This document shows positions 25,249 through 34,191 of a DNA stretch of 64,000 nt, in pieces. Every line of letters begins with the position of its first letter. Position 1 is the first letter of the stretch. The position numbers were made by a program, and so were the translations under genes. This DNA comes from Thalassolituus sp. UBA674 (GTDB lineage Bacteria; Pseudomonadota; Gammaproteobacteria; Pseudomonadales; Oceanobacteraceae), in NCBI GenBank assembly GCA_002298335.1, contig DBNK01000037.1, positions 49,016 through 113,015 on the forward strand, written 5' to 3'. The notes below the pieces were generated by a model, which worked only from the letters and a program-made list of their open reading frames with translations, did not search any database and was not told the DNA's origin.

Positions 25249-26895
25249 TCAGGCCGTAGGCACCGCTGTCTGCGTCGGCGCAGCCATGACCGCAGCGTTT
25301 TTTTCAGCCAGGATCATATCTGCAGCCTTCTCGGCAACCATCAGGGTTGGTGCTGTGGTATTACCACCCACCAGCGTCGGGAAAATGGAGGCGTCGATCA
25401 CGCGCAGGTTCTGCATGCCGTGTACTTTGAGGGTGTCATCCACCACCGCCATATCGTCGTGGCCCATCTTACAGGTTCCGACCGGGTGATAAATGTTATC
25501 GGCTTTGCGACGGATAAAGTCACGGATTTCTTCATCACTCTGCACCGCTTCGCCCGGGAAGATCTCACCGTTACACCAGGATTTCAGGGCATTCTGCGCA
25601 AAGATGTTACGCACGGCTTTGACACCACGCACCATGGTTTCCATGTCGTCCGGATGATCCAGCAGGTTCGGGTCGATGTTCGGGTCACTTGCTGGGTTGG
25701 CATCCTGCAGAGTCAGACGACCGCGTGCTTTCGGGCGCAGCGCGCAGACGTGACCAGAGAAGCCGTAGCCAATACTGAACGTCAGATCCAGACCGTGGTT
25801 ATCCAGACGGGTATTACTCATGTGGAACTGGATATCCGGAATTTCCTCTTCCGGACGGGACTTCACAAAGCCACCGGCTTCGGCCACGTTGGAAGTCAGG
25901 AAGTCTTTACGGCGGAAGATGTAATTAAACACCGCGATCGGACCGTCCCAGACAAAGGATTTCGGGCTGAACGCCAGGGTTTGCCAGCGCTTGCTCTTCT
26001 GCACCACCAGAATGTCCGGGTGGTCCTGCAGGTTTTCACCCACGCCTGGCAGCTCATGCACCATCGGGATGTTATGTTTCTCCAGCTCCGCTTTCGGGCC
26101 AACACCGGACAGCAGCAGCAGTTTCGGGCTGTTGATCGCACCGCCACTGAGCAGAATGTCATTCGCCTTCAGTGTCTCGGTCTTGCCATTGCGGCTGATC
26201 TCAACACCGGTGGCACGCTTGCCATCGAACAGAATCTTATTGGCCGAAGCACCGGTCAGAACCGTCAGGTTCGGGCGATCAAGAACCGGATGCAGATAAC
26301 CGCGGGCAGCCCCAAAACGCTCGCCGTTTTTCTGGAAGACTTTAAACAGGCCCATGCCTTCCTGAACATCGTTATTGAAGTCGTCGGTTTCCGGATAACC
26401 GGCTTCCACACCGGCTTTGACGAAGTCTTTGCTGACCTGCATCGGGGATTGCAGATCGCTGATGTTGACCGGCCCTCCGACTCCGTGGAATTCGTTCTCA
26501 CCCGGCTCATAGTTTTCACTGCGGCGGAACAGCGGCAGGACGTCTTTATAACCCCAGCCTTTATTACCGAGTGATTCCCAGTGATCGAAGTCCCACTTAT
26601 GGCCACGGGTATAACACATGGCGTTCACGGCAGAAGAGCCGCCCAGCGTTTTACCGCGCGGGATGTACACACGACGGCCATTCAGGGCTTTCTGAGGGGT
26701 GGTCCAGTAGCGCCAGTTATACGATTTGGAGCGCATCAGCGCGATGATGCCCACCGGAATCTTGATCAGTGGGTTCTTCTTATCAGAAGGACCCGCTTCC
26801 AGCAGACAGACCTGAGTATCCGGATTCTCGGACAGACGGTTGGCCAGTACGCAACCCGCTGCTCCCCCACCGATGATGATGTAATCGTAGTTCAC
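25249..26895 (-). CDS. AlkJ/choline dehydrogenase-like GMC alcohol dehydrogenase
   Basis: FAD alcohol dehydrogenase of 548 residues. FAD motif YIIIGGGAAGCVLANRL at 5-21, GMC signature PRGKTLGGSSAVNAMCYTRG, second signature LSGGAINSPKLLLLSGVG, and catalytic YHPVGTCKMG with the NTTAPT asparagine. The region around LTSNVAEAGGFVKS matches AlkJ of alkane-degrading bacteria by eye, so oxidation of medium- or long-chain primary alcohols at the membrane is likely. The GTG start at 26895 follows AGGTGG. It has no leader and converges on the Tat-linked GMC gene. Confidence 0.88.
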   Translation of the reverse strand: MNYDYIIIGGGAAGCVLANRLSENPDTQVCLLEAGPSDKKNPLIKIPVGIIALMRSKSYNWRYWTTPQKALNGRRVYIPRGKTLGGSSAVNAMCYTRGHKWDFDHWESLGNKGWGYKDVLPLFRRSENYEPGENEFHGVGGPVNISDLQSPMQVSKDFVKAGVEAGYPETDDFNNDVQEGMGLFKVFQKNGERFGAARGYLHPVLDRPNLTVLTGASANKILFDGKRATGVEISRNGKTETLKANDILLSGGAINSPKLLLLSGVGPKAELEKHNIPMVHELPGVGENLQDHPDILVVQKSKRWQTLAFSPKSFVWDGPIAVFNYIFRRKDFLTSNVAEAGGFVKSRPEEEIPDIQFHMSNTRLDNHGLDLTFSIGYGFSGHVCALRPKARGRLTLQDANPASDPNIDPNLLDHPDDMETMVRGVKAVRNIFAQNALKSWCNGEIFPGEAVQSDEEIRDFIRRKADNIYHPVGTCKMGHDDMAVVDDTLKVHGMQNLRVIDASIFPTLVGGNTTAPTLMVAEKAADMILAEKNAAVMAAPTQTAVPTA

Positions 26896-27191
26896 AGTAT
26901 TCCACCTACGCTTTTCTGTAATTATCGGTGCATTTTAGCGGCCAGCCCCCGTCATTCATAGCGCATAATAGGCAGAACCACAGCGCCGACGTGATCTTCA
27001 TCACCCGCTATGTCCATTTATTCCGTGATAACGACGTCAGCGGAGCGGCCCCTTTCCGCACGGTAGCAATCTGCTCACAAAAAAGCCCCGCAGATGCGGG
27101 GCTGTTTTTATCGGGCTGTGCTGTCGGGCTCTGCTGCAGAGTGACATCAGGCCCGGAGGTGGCAGAAGTCAGAACAGTGATCGGGAAATCC
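26896..27191. other. Intergenic region between AlkJ-like and small exported protein genes
   Basis: About 296 bases without a supportable gene. It contains the terminator of the minus-strand gene at 27192 and the promoter region of the AlkJ-like gene; no clear operator was seen. Confidence 0.6.
27081..27107 (-). terminator. Rho-independent terminator of the lipase operon
   Basis: GCCCCGC (27085-27091), loop AGAT, GCGGGGC (27096-27102). On the minus strand the stem is followed by a T-run. It lies about 90 bases after the gene ending at 27192. Confidence 0.88.
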
Positions 27192-27704
27192 TCAGGAGTT
27201 CACCTTACGGATGTCAAAACCCACCCCGATACGACGGGCTTCTTCCTGGGCCCGCTGACGCCGCAGCGGTGGGTCCGCTTCCAGCACCGACAGTATCTGC
27301 ATCTGCAGACGCTGCGCCCGGTCGGCGGGCATAGCCCCCTGCTCAACCCGCTGTGGCAGTGCATCGAGCAGCTGCTCACCCAGTTCGGCCGTCTCAGTAG
27401 CGCGGAACGCCTCCAGTGCCTTACGGAAGCGTAAGTTATCCAGCAGCAGAGCCAGACGTGCTTCCGGGTCAGCGTCATCTGCCGAAACCCCTGTCAGCAC
27501 CCGCCATTCAACATCACTGACATCCGCCGGACGTGGCTGGGCCACATCACTCTGTGATCCGGCAAATAACGCCATGAACGACGACTGTATCTGGGCATCG
27601 GTACGTGCATCCGCACCGGATTCCTCTGCCTTCACGCCGGATGCCGCACAGGCCCCGGTCAGCAGCAGAACAAAGACCAGTGTGGCAAGTCGGTTATCTG
27701 ACAT
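27192..27704 (-). CDS. Small exported helical protein downstream of lipase, unknown
   Basis: Protein of 170 residues I do not recognise. Signal peptide RLATLVFVLLLTGACA, which could be a weak lipobox (TGAC) or a Sec site after VKA. The mature part is Ala/Gln/Arg/Glu-rich and helical (RLALLLDNLRFRKALEAFR, RAQRLQMQILSVLE), with no cysteine. The ATG at 27704 has TGGAG upstream. It follows the lipase gene by 66 bases on the same strand and shares its terminator, so a helper role for the lipase is possible but only by context. Confidence 0.6.
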   Translation of the reverse strand: MSDNRLATLVFVLLLTGACAASGVKAEESGADARTDAQIQSSFMALFAGSQSDVAQPRPADVSDVEWRVLTGVSADDADPEARLALLLDNLRFRKALEAFRATETAELGEQLLDALPQRVEQGAMPADRAQRLQMQILSVLEADPPLRRQRAQEEARRIGVGFDIRKVNS

Positions 27705-27770
27705 GTTCAATACTCCATGTTGTGAGCTGTAGCATGGCCGCCCCGTCACCGGGGCAGCCGGATCAGCCAT

Positions 27771-29570
27771 TTACTTCCACTGCTGCGGAGCAGGTGCTTC
27801 GATACGGAAACTGTATTCCTGGCCCGGGCCGGACATCAGCGCGGTGAACAGCGACGCCAGACCGGCACAGCCTTCGATGTCCGGGAAGTAGGTGTCACCG
27901 ATAAAGGTCACCTGACCGCTGCCCAGATCCGAGATCGGACCGGCGTAGTCCAGATCGAACACAACGGGCTCTTCGGTTTTACAGTGCTTGAACGGGATTT
28001 TGGCAAAACCACGGCCAACGGCGTTGATGACAACGTTCGCGGCCACCGTGCCGTCGATGGCGAGAATGCCCTCGTCACTGAGGCTGACTTCACCTTCAAT
28101 ATCGCCCACCTGCTGAATGCTCAGCCAGACGTCGGTTTTGATACCGGCAATTCTCAGAGAAGTCTGGAAATCAGGCACATCCAGAGAGCCAACCATGGTT
28201 TCCTGAGTGATGTTGGTATCCGCCGTCATAGTGGATTCTTCCGGCAGAACCACGTCCTGATCCAGCGTTGCCAGGTGCATGGTACCGTCGAGGAACCACT
28301 GATCCAGAGTTACCACGAAGTCACCGCCGCCCGGGTTAGCGGTGGATTCCGGCGCAGGTGAGAAGGTCAGACAGCCGTTAAGCGCCGGGTAGCCACTGAA
28401 ACGGTCATCCAGCCAGTCCATCACCGTCGGAGCGGCCTGGAACTGAGTGACGATGTGCTCGCTCGGGTACACATCAAAAGTTACGTTGGCAAACCTGCTG
28501 CAATACTCAGACTTCAGATCCGTGTGCTGGGAAATCGGGATAAACTCATCCGCCTGACCATGATACTGGTACAGAGGAACAGTCGGTTTGCCACTTCCGA
28601 GGTTCTGAGCGGCTACCGCTTCATAGACGTTTTCGTCTTCGAGCATTTCATCCAGGGTTTCACCGTTGGCGGTGTACTGCTCAATGCTGTCGTTCATAAA
28701 GTCAAACAGCGCTTCGAACACACATTCGTTCTTACCCTGCTCAATGGCGGCTTTACCGGCGTCGTTGGTCAGTGCATCCAGGTCAATATTATCCGGATAC
28801 TGTTCAGCCAGACCAATCACAGCGCCCAGCAGGAAGGACGCACCGCTGCTGCCGTCAAGGTAGTCTGCAGTGACCGGAAAATCGGCCGGAACACCACCCG
28901 CTGCCACCCCTTTCAGATTGAGATCAGGTGTGTAACTTTCGGCCAGTTCAGCGGCCCAGGTCGCTGTCTGGCCGCCCTGAGAATAACCCCAGATGGCGAC
29001 CGGATCGTCTTCGCTGATGTCGGTACCCGGCACCTGTGACGCCGCCCGCATGATATCCAGTGCAGCATGGGCCTGTGATTCGCCCGCCAGATAGGTCGGT
29101 ACATCACCGGTGGTATAACCGGCGTAGTCGGTAATCAGCACGGCATAACCGGCGTTGACAACGGCTTTGACGTTTTCGGTTTCATAATCTGTACCGGCCT
29201 GCATCTGCAGTGACGGCGCGCAGCCCTGCTGCAGACCGTGAGTACCCATGGCATAGCTGACCACAGGACGGCCACCGAAACCGGACCATTTTGCGGTCGG
29301 TACCAGAATGGTACCTGTCACGGCATTCTGGGCACCCAGTGAATCGGTAGAGCGGTACATGACGTTCCACGCCTTGAATCCGGCCACGCCACCACCCAGA
29401 TCCACTGTGGCTTCCCGGTACCAGATCAGATCACCGTGGGTGGTGGTTGAAATGGCCGGTACTTCATAAAAATCCAGACCGGACGGGCCTTCGGTTGCGG
29501 CGAGAGCCACAGCCGGTGAAATCAGGGCCAGCGTCAGGGCCAGTCCTGTGAACGTCTTCGGATGAGTCAT
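27771..29570 (-). CDS. Secreted LIP-family lipase (Candida lipase A-like)
   Basis: Exported alpha/beta hydrolase of 599 residues. Signal peptide ends ALA near residue 24. Nucleophile elbow GYSQGG, Asp in QYHGQADEFIP and His in YPSEHIVTQF form the triad, the order and spacing of the secretory lipase (LIP) family. Several cysteines (QQGCAP, NECVF, SEYCSRF, NGCLTF) suggest disulfides. A C-terminal region of about 185 residues after the hydrolase fold is rich in beta structure and not part of the core family. The ATG at 29570 has GAGGA upstream. Triacylglycerol or ester hydrolysis outside the cell is likely. Confidence 0.85.
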   Translation of the reverse strand: MTHPKTFTGLALTLALISPAVALAATEGPSGLDFYEVPAISTTTHGDLIWYREATVDLGGGVAGFKAWNVMYRSTDSLGAQNAVTGTILVPTAKWSGFGGRPVVSYAMGTHGLQQGCAPSLQMQAGTDYETENVKAVVNAGYAVLITDYAGYTTGDVPTYLAGESQAHAALDIMRAASQVPGTDISEDDPVAIWGYSQGGQTATWAAELAESYTPDLNLKGVAAGGVPADFPVTADYLDGSSGASFLLGAVIGLAEQYPDNIDLDALTNDAGKAAIEQGKNECVFEALFDFMNDSIEQYTANGETLDEMLEDENVYEAVAAQNLGSGKPTVPLYQYHGQADEFIPISQHTDLKSEYCSRFANVTFDVYPSEHIVTQFQAAPTVMDWLDDRFSGYPALNGCLTFSPAPESTANPGGGDFVVTLDQWFLDGTMHLATLDQDVVLPEESTMTADTNITQETMVGSLDVPDFQTSLRIAGIKTDVWLSIQQVGDIEGEVSLSDEGILAIDGTVAANVVINAVGRGFAKIPFKHCKTEEPVVFDLDYAGPISDLGSGQVTFIGDTYFPDIEGCAGLASLFTALMSGPGQEYSFRIEAPAPQQWK

Positions 29571-29730
29571 AACAGATCCTCTGTTGTTATTTTTTTTCAT
29601 ACCGCAGTTCACGTCAGTCAACGGAAGCCGCGGATCGGAGGCTCATCTTAGAAAGACCGGTATTGGGCAGCCTGCGCGAAACGGCCAGAGATCGGTTAAA
29701 TGTGGCCAGCCGGTGACGTGGCCGGAAAAG

Positions 29731-30834
29731 TCATGAAGGGCGGGAACCCTGTTGCTGCATAAAGTCGCTGGGACTGATCCCGGTCCAGCCGCGGAAGGCC
29801 TTGGCGAAGGCAGACGAATCGGCATACCCCAGCAGGTGGGCCAGCTCAGTGATGGATGTACCGCCACGCTGGAAATATTCGCGGGCAAATTTCTCCCGCA
29901 CAAAGTTCAGTTCCTGCTGATACGAGGTGCCGTCATCCGCCAGTCTGCGGCGCAGGGTGCGGCCGCTCATACCCAGTTCACGGGCGGCATTTTCCAGCGA
30001 GGGGAAGGCGCCATAATAGCGGACCAGCAAACGTCGCAGACGCAGAGGCACCATCCGGATGGCACGGGTAGGAATGTTCTCAAACAGGGTTTTTTCCGCC
30101 GTCATGGCCATCAGGCGGTTGGCTAATGGCATATCCACGTCGGCCAGAAAGGACGGTCCGGAGAGGGCATTGCGTCCGGCATCAAAGATCACCGGGCATT
30201 TGAAATAGCGGCGGTAAATATGGCCCCAGCCCGGATCCGGATAGTTCAGTTCCAGCCGGTCAGGCATCATGCGTGGATCGTGGCCGACCAGATCGGCAAA
30301 GATGTTGTAGAAACTGACCAGATTCAGCTCAATAAAAAAGTGGGTGTAAGGCGCCAGCGACAGGTTTTCATCAATCTGCAGCCAGCCACGCTGACCGTCG
30401 ATGTGAACACTCAGCTCCAGAGGTGGAAACAGCTCCCGGAAGAACCGCTCCAGCACCCGGCCGCTGTCGAGCATGGTCGGCTGGGTCACGACTGCCAGCC
30501 CGGCCATACCATGATGGGTCACCGTCATCAGGTTGCCCATCGGCAGCCCGAGGTAGGGCATACCCAGCAGGTCCATGGCCTGATCAATCAGCTTCAGCAC
30601 CTGCCGTGGGGTGACAAAATACCCAGCCACGCCATCTTCACTGACCTGAATACCCGCCCGGCGGTACATCTCGTACTGATCCATGTTGAGCACAGCCTGC
30701 ATTTTCTCATCAGCATCCGCCAGGCGGATTCCCACCCGCTTTATCAGACGGTCAACGTTGTCAGGAATGCTCTTGCTCATATTCAGATACGTCTGAATAT
30801 GGCCCAACGGGATGCACTCGGTATCCAGGTCCAT
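29731..30834 (-). CDS. AraC-family regulator upstream of the lipase
   Basis: Regulator of 367 residues: an N-terminal arabinose-binding-like domain (GVAGYFVTPRQVLKLIDQAM onward, the type in lipid- and catabolism-linked AraC proteins) and a C-terminal HTH_18 (FPSLENAARELGMSGRTLRRRL, then SITELAHLLGYADSSAFAKAFRGWTG). It lies 160 bases upstream of the lipase on the same strand, so it may control lipase expression. The start at 30834 lacks a clear ribosome site; upstream ATGs are possible. Confidence 0.88.
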   Translation of the reverse strand: MDLDTECIPLGHIQTYLNMSKSIPDNVDRLIKRVGIRLADADEKMQAVLNMDQYEMYRRAGIQVSEDGVAGYFVTPRQVLKLIDQAMDLLGMPYLGLPMGNLMTVTHHGMAGLAVVTQPTMLDSGRVLERFFRELFPPLELSVHIDGQRGWLQIDENLSLAPYTHFFIELNLVSFYNIFADLVGHDPRMMPDRLELNYPDPGWGHIYRRYFKCPVIFDAGRNALSGPSFLADVDMPLANRLMAMTAEKTLFENIPTRAIRMVPLRLRRLLVRYYGAFPSLENAARELGMSGRTLRRRLADDGTSYQQELNFVREKFAREYFQRGGTSITELAHLLGYADSSAFAKAFRGWTGISPSDFMQQQGSRPS

Positions 30835-31020
30835 AATGGCTGTCGCTGCAGATTTTATTGTTATTAGTGACCGCATACGCGGCAGTGGCCATAACATACA
30901 CCCGGCAGAAAGCTGCAGGCAACTTCCCCCCTCCTGTCTCCTTGCGGGGGCCGGACCCCGGTTGCCTCACATCACGCCATCCATTACTATTCGCGCTCAT
31001 GCGCACCCGAGAGCAGACTG

Positions 31021-31500
31021 ATGAATACGGTTGTTTATCCCGGCACTTTTGACCCCATTACCAATGGCCACACCGACCTGATCGAACGCGCGTCCCGCCT
31101 GTTCGACCGTATCATCGTTGCCGTTGCCGCCAGCCCGAAAAAATCACCGCTGCTGGATCTGGAACAACGGGTTGAACTGGCGCGCCGGGTAACCAGCCAT
31201 CTGCCCAATGTCGAAGTCGTCGGCTTCAGTATTCTGCTTGCCGATTTCGTCCACCAGCAGAATGCCAACATCATTCTGCGTGGTCTGCGTGCGGTCTCCG
31301 ACTTTGAATACGAGTTCCAGCTCGCCGACATCAACCGGGTACTGGCTCCGACCGTCGAAAGTCTGTTCCTGACCCCGGCCGAGAAGTACTCCTTCATCTC
31401 CTCAACCATTGTCCGGGAAGTGTCCGCCTATGGCGGCGACATCAGCTCGCTGGTACACCCGGAGGTATCCGCTGCCCTGAAAAAAGCGCACCAGAGCTGA
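31021..31500 (+). CDS. coaD: Phosphopantetheine adenylyltransferase
   Basis: Transfers AMP to 4'-phosphopantetheine, the penultimate step of coenzyme A synthesis. The 159-residue protein has the nucleotidyltransferase motif GTFDPITNGH and the ISSTIVRE motif near the C-terminus. It heads coaD-ferredoxin in the pseudomonad order. Confidence 0.97.
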   Translation: MNTVVYPGTFDPITNGHTDLIERASRLFDRIIVAVAASPKKSPLLDLEQRVELARRVTSHLPNVEVVGFSILLADFVHQQNANIILRGLRAVSDFEYEFQLADINRVLAPTVESLFLTPAEKYSFISSTIVREVSAYGGDISSLVHPEVSAALKKAHQS

Positions 31501-31551
31501 TACTGAACTATTCTGAACTGCTGTACAGCAAGCCCCTGACGGAGGTATGTC

Positions 31552-31809
31552 ATGGCCCTGATTATTACTGATGAATGCATCAACTGTGATGTGTGTGAGC
31601 CGGAATGTCCGAATGAGGCCATTTCGCCCGGCGAAGAAATCTATGAAATCAATCCGAACAAATGCACCGAGTGTGTGGGTCACTATGATGAGCCCCAGTG
31701 TCAGCTGGTGTGCCCGGTTGACTGCATCCCGCTCGACCCGGATCACGAAGAATCCCGCGAAGAACTCGAAGCCAAATACGAGAAGCTGACCGGTCGCAGC
31801 GTTGGCTGA
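31552..31809 (+). CDS. YfhL-type 2[4Fe-4S] ferredoxin
   Basis: Electron carrier of 85 residues with two cluster motifs: CINCDVCEPECP and C..CVGHYDEPQCQLVCP, the second carrying the extra insertion of the AlvinFdx/YfhL type. GGAGG sits before the ATG. It follows coaD by 51 bases, as in Pseudomonas; a terminator follows. Confidence 0.95.
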   Translation: MALIITDECINCDVCEPECPNEAISPGEEIYEINPNKCTECVGHYDEPQCQLVCPVDCIPLDPDHEESREELEAKYEKLTGRSVG

Positions 31810-31877
31810 ACCGGATCAGTCTGTTCAGCCCGGCCAGTGGCAGATGACTTGCACTGGCTGGTTTGAGACGACACACT

Positions 31878-31904
31878 GAAGCCTCCTGAACGGAGGCTTT
31901 TTTT
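31878..31904 (+). terminator. Terminator overlapping the ggt ribosome-binding site
   Basis: GCCTCC (31881-31886), 5-base loop, GGAGGC (31892-31897), then seven T directly followed by the ggt ATG at 31905. The right arm GGAGG is also the best Shine-Dalgarno of ggt. Confidence 0.85.
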
Positions 31905-33599
31905 ATGCGCCAGATCCGCTGGTTGACCCCATTTTTTTTCTCTTTTTTCCTGGTTCTTGCCTGCAGCAAAAGCCCGGAGCCCCACGCTGAGCAGCCTCAG
32001 TACGCCATTGCCAGTGCGCATCCGCTGGCCACACAGGCAGGCATGGAGATTCTCGCCAATGGCGGCAATGCCTTTGATGCGGCGGTCGCCGTGGCCGCCA
32101 GCCTGGGCGTGGTTGAGCCCTACAGTGCCGGACTCGGCGGTGGTGGTTTCTGGCTGCTGTATGAGGCCGGCAGCAAAGAGTACCGCTTTATTGATGCCCG
32201 TGAAAAAGCCCCGGCTGCGGCCCACCGTGATTACTATCTGGATGCCAATGGTGATGTCGACCGCGACCGCGCCATCAACGGCCCGACCGCTGCCGGTATA
32301 CCCGGTCAGCCCGCCGCCTTCGCCTGGATCGCCGAGAAGTACGGCAGACTGCCACTGAGCAGAACCCTGCAGGCGGCCATTGATCAGGCTGCGGACGGCT
32401 TCCCGGTTGATGACCATTACCGCGCCCTGATGGGTTACCGTCTGGACGTGATGCGCCGCTACCCGGAGAGTGCGTCCATCTTCCTGATGAACAGTCAGAT
32501 TCCGGAGACCGGCTACAACCTGGTACAGACCGATCTGGCCACGACCCTGAAAGCCCTGGCACGGGATGGCAAAGCCGGATTTTACGGCGGGCCGGTAGCC
32601 ACCAAACTGGTCACCGCGGTTCAGGAAGCCGGTGGTGACTGGACGGAGCAGGACCTGAAAGACTACGACGTGGTCGAGCGTGACCCCATCCGCATTACCC
32701 TGGGAGATACCGAATACGTCGGTGCACCGCCGCCATCATCCGGGGGCATCGCCATCGCCCAGATGCTGAAAATGCTACAGCACTCTGACTGGAAGACCCT
32801 GAATGACGCGGATCAGACCCACCTGCTCACCGAAGTCATGCGCCGCGCCTACCGCGACCGTGCCGAGTGGCTCGGTGACCCGGATTTTGTCGATGTACCT
32901 GTCAGCACCCTGCTCAGTGATGAACGTGCTGCCTTCTGGGCCGACAGCATTGATATGAAAACCGCGACCCCGAGTCTGTCACTGAACGGTCCGGCCAACA
33001 TTGAGGAAGGTTTTCATACCACTCACCTTTCCGTTGTCGATGCTGAGGGAAACCGGGTGGCGGCGACCCTGAGTATTAACCTGCCGTTCGGCTCCGGCTT
33101 TACCGCCGCAGGCACCGGTGTACTGCTGAACAACGAGATGGACGACTTCTCAGCCAAACCGGGAGAACCCAACGCCTACGGTCTGGTGGGCGATGAATCC
33201 AACGCCATCGCACCGGGTAAGCGCCCGCTGTCGTCGATGAGTCCGTCCATGCTGGAGTCACCAGACAGCATTGCTGTGCTGGGCACCCCGGGTGGCAGCC
33301 GCATCATCAGCATGGTGTTTCTCGGCACGCTGGAGTACCTGCAGGGCAAACCGGTGGAAGACTGGGTCAGCCGTCCGCGCTTTCATCACCAGTACCTGCC
33401 GGACGTGATCCAGTATGAAACCGGTGCCCTGAGCCCGGAACTCATCACCGAACTGGAAAGCCGCGGTCACGAGTTCCGCAATGTCGGCCGTGAATATGGC
33501 AACATGCAGGCCATTCTGATTGATAAGAAAACCGGCAGACTGACCGCTGCCTCAGACCCCCGGGGTATTGGTGAGGCCTCAGTGGCACAGGAAAAATAA
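31905..33599 (+). CDS. ggt: Gamma-glutamyltransferase, lipoprotein form
   Basis: N-terminal-nucleophile hydrolase of 564 residues that removes or transfers gamma-glutamyl groups from glutathione. Signal with lipobox VLACSKS suggests membrane anchoring rather than the soluble E. coli form. The self-cleavage site and nucleophile are in FHTTHLSVVDAEGN; other landmarks are GGNAFDAAVA, SAGLGGGGFW and PLSSMSPSM, and GTPGGSRI. Proteolytic processing at the threonine of TTHLS is expected. Confidence 0.94.
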   Translation: MRQIRWLTPFFFSFFLVLACSKSPEPHAEQPQYAIASAHPLATQAGMEILANGGNAFDAAVAVAASLGVVEPYSAGLGGGGFWLLYEAGSKEYRFIDAREKAPAAAHRDYYLDANGDVDRDRAINGPTAAGIPGQPAAFAWIAEKYGRLPLSRTLQAAIDQAADGFPVDDHYRALMGYRLDVMRRYPESASIFLMNSQIPETGYNLVQTDLATTLKALARDGKAGFYGGPVATKLVTAVQEAGGDWTEQDLKDYDVVERDPIRITLGDTEYVGAPPPSSGGIAIAQMLKMLQHSDWKTLNDADQTHLLTEVMRRAYRDRAEWLGDPDFVDVPVSTLLSDERAAFWADSIDMKTATPSLSLNGPANIEEGFHTTHLSVVDAEGNRVAATLSINLPFGSGFTAAGTGVLLNNEMDDFSAKPGEPNAYGLVGDESNAIAPGKRPLSSMSPSMLESPDSIAVLGTPGGSRIISMVFLGTLEYLQGKPVEDWVSRPRFHHQYLPDVIQYETGALSPELITELESRGHEFRNVGREYGNMQAILIDKKTGRLTAASDPRGIGEASVAQEK

Positions 33600-33669
33600 C
33601 GTCGTTTAAACCCTGTCCGGTTTAGCTGCGACAAAGACAATAAGAGATCACTGAAACACCGGGGAAGCA

Positions 33670-34191
33670 GTGGAACCAGAACAGTTGGAAGCGTGTATCC
33701 GCCTGGCGCAGGGCGGAGACCAGAAGGCATTTCATGCCCTCTTCCTGCTGTTCCGTGACCGGGTGTACGCCATCTGTCTGCGTCTGCTGGGCAACCAGCA
33801 GCAGGCCGAAGACGCCACTCAGGAAGCCTTCCTCCGTGTCTGGCAGCAACTGTCGGCCTTCCGCGGTGACAGCCAGTTCTCCACCTGGCTGCACACCGTC
33901 GCGACACGCACGGCCATTGATGTCTGGCGCAAACTCAAACGACATTCAGGTCACGACGACGACAGCGCACTGGAGCTTATGGCGGCACCGGAGTCAGAGG
34001 TGCATCAGCGCGATCTGGATGCAGGTATCGCCCGGTTACCGGATCAGGCCCGCGCCGTGTTCGTGCTGTTCGCCCTTGAGGGTTACACCCATCAGGAGAT
34101 CGGCGACCTGCTGAATATTGCCGTCGGCAGCAGTAAATCGCAGTACCACCGTGCCCGGCAGTTATTAAGGAGCTGGCTGGATGAAGACTGA
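33670..34191 (+). CDS. ECF sigma factor
   Basis: RNA polymerase sigma factor of 173 residues. Region 2: FRDRVYAICLRLLGNQQQAEDATQEAFLRVW; region 4: LPDQARAVFVLFALEGYTHQEIGDLLNIAVGSSKSQYHRAR. The start is a GTG at 33670 after GGGGAAG. The next gene overlaps by 11 bases and encodes a membrane protein likely to be its anti-sigma factor. Target genes cannot be told, but the DUF4097 gene is in the operon. Confidence 0.92.
   Translation: MEPEQLEACIRLAQGGDQKAFHALFLLFRDRVYAICLRLLGNQQQAEDATQEAFLRVWQQLSAFRGDSQFSTWLHTVATRTAIDVWRKLKRHSGHDDDSALELMAAPESEVHQRDLDAGIARLPDQARAVFVLFALEGYTHQEIGDLLNIAVGSSKSQYHRARQLLRSWLDED

Noticed and set aside
24088..26574. Long antisense frames opposite both GMC genes (minus 24088-25164, plus 25420-26574)
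   Set aside because: The sense genes have complete catalytic motifs and ribosome sites; the antisense products are His/Gly/Val-rich and lack motifs.
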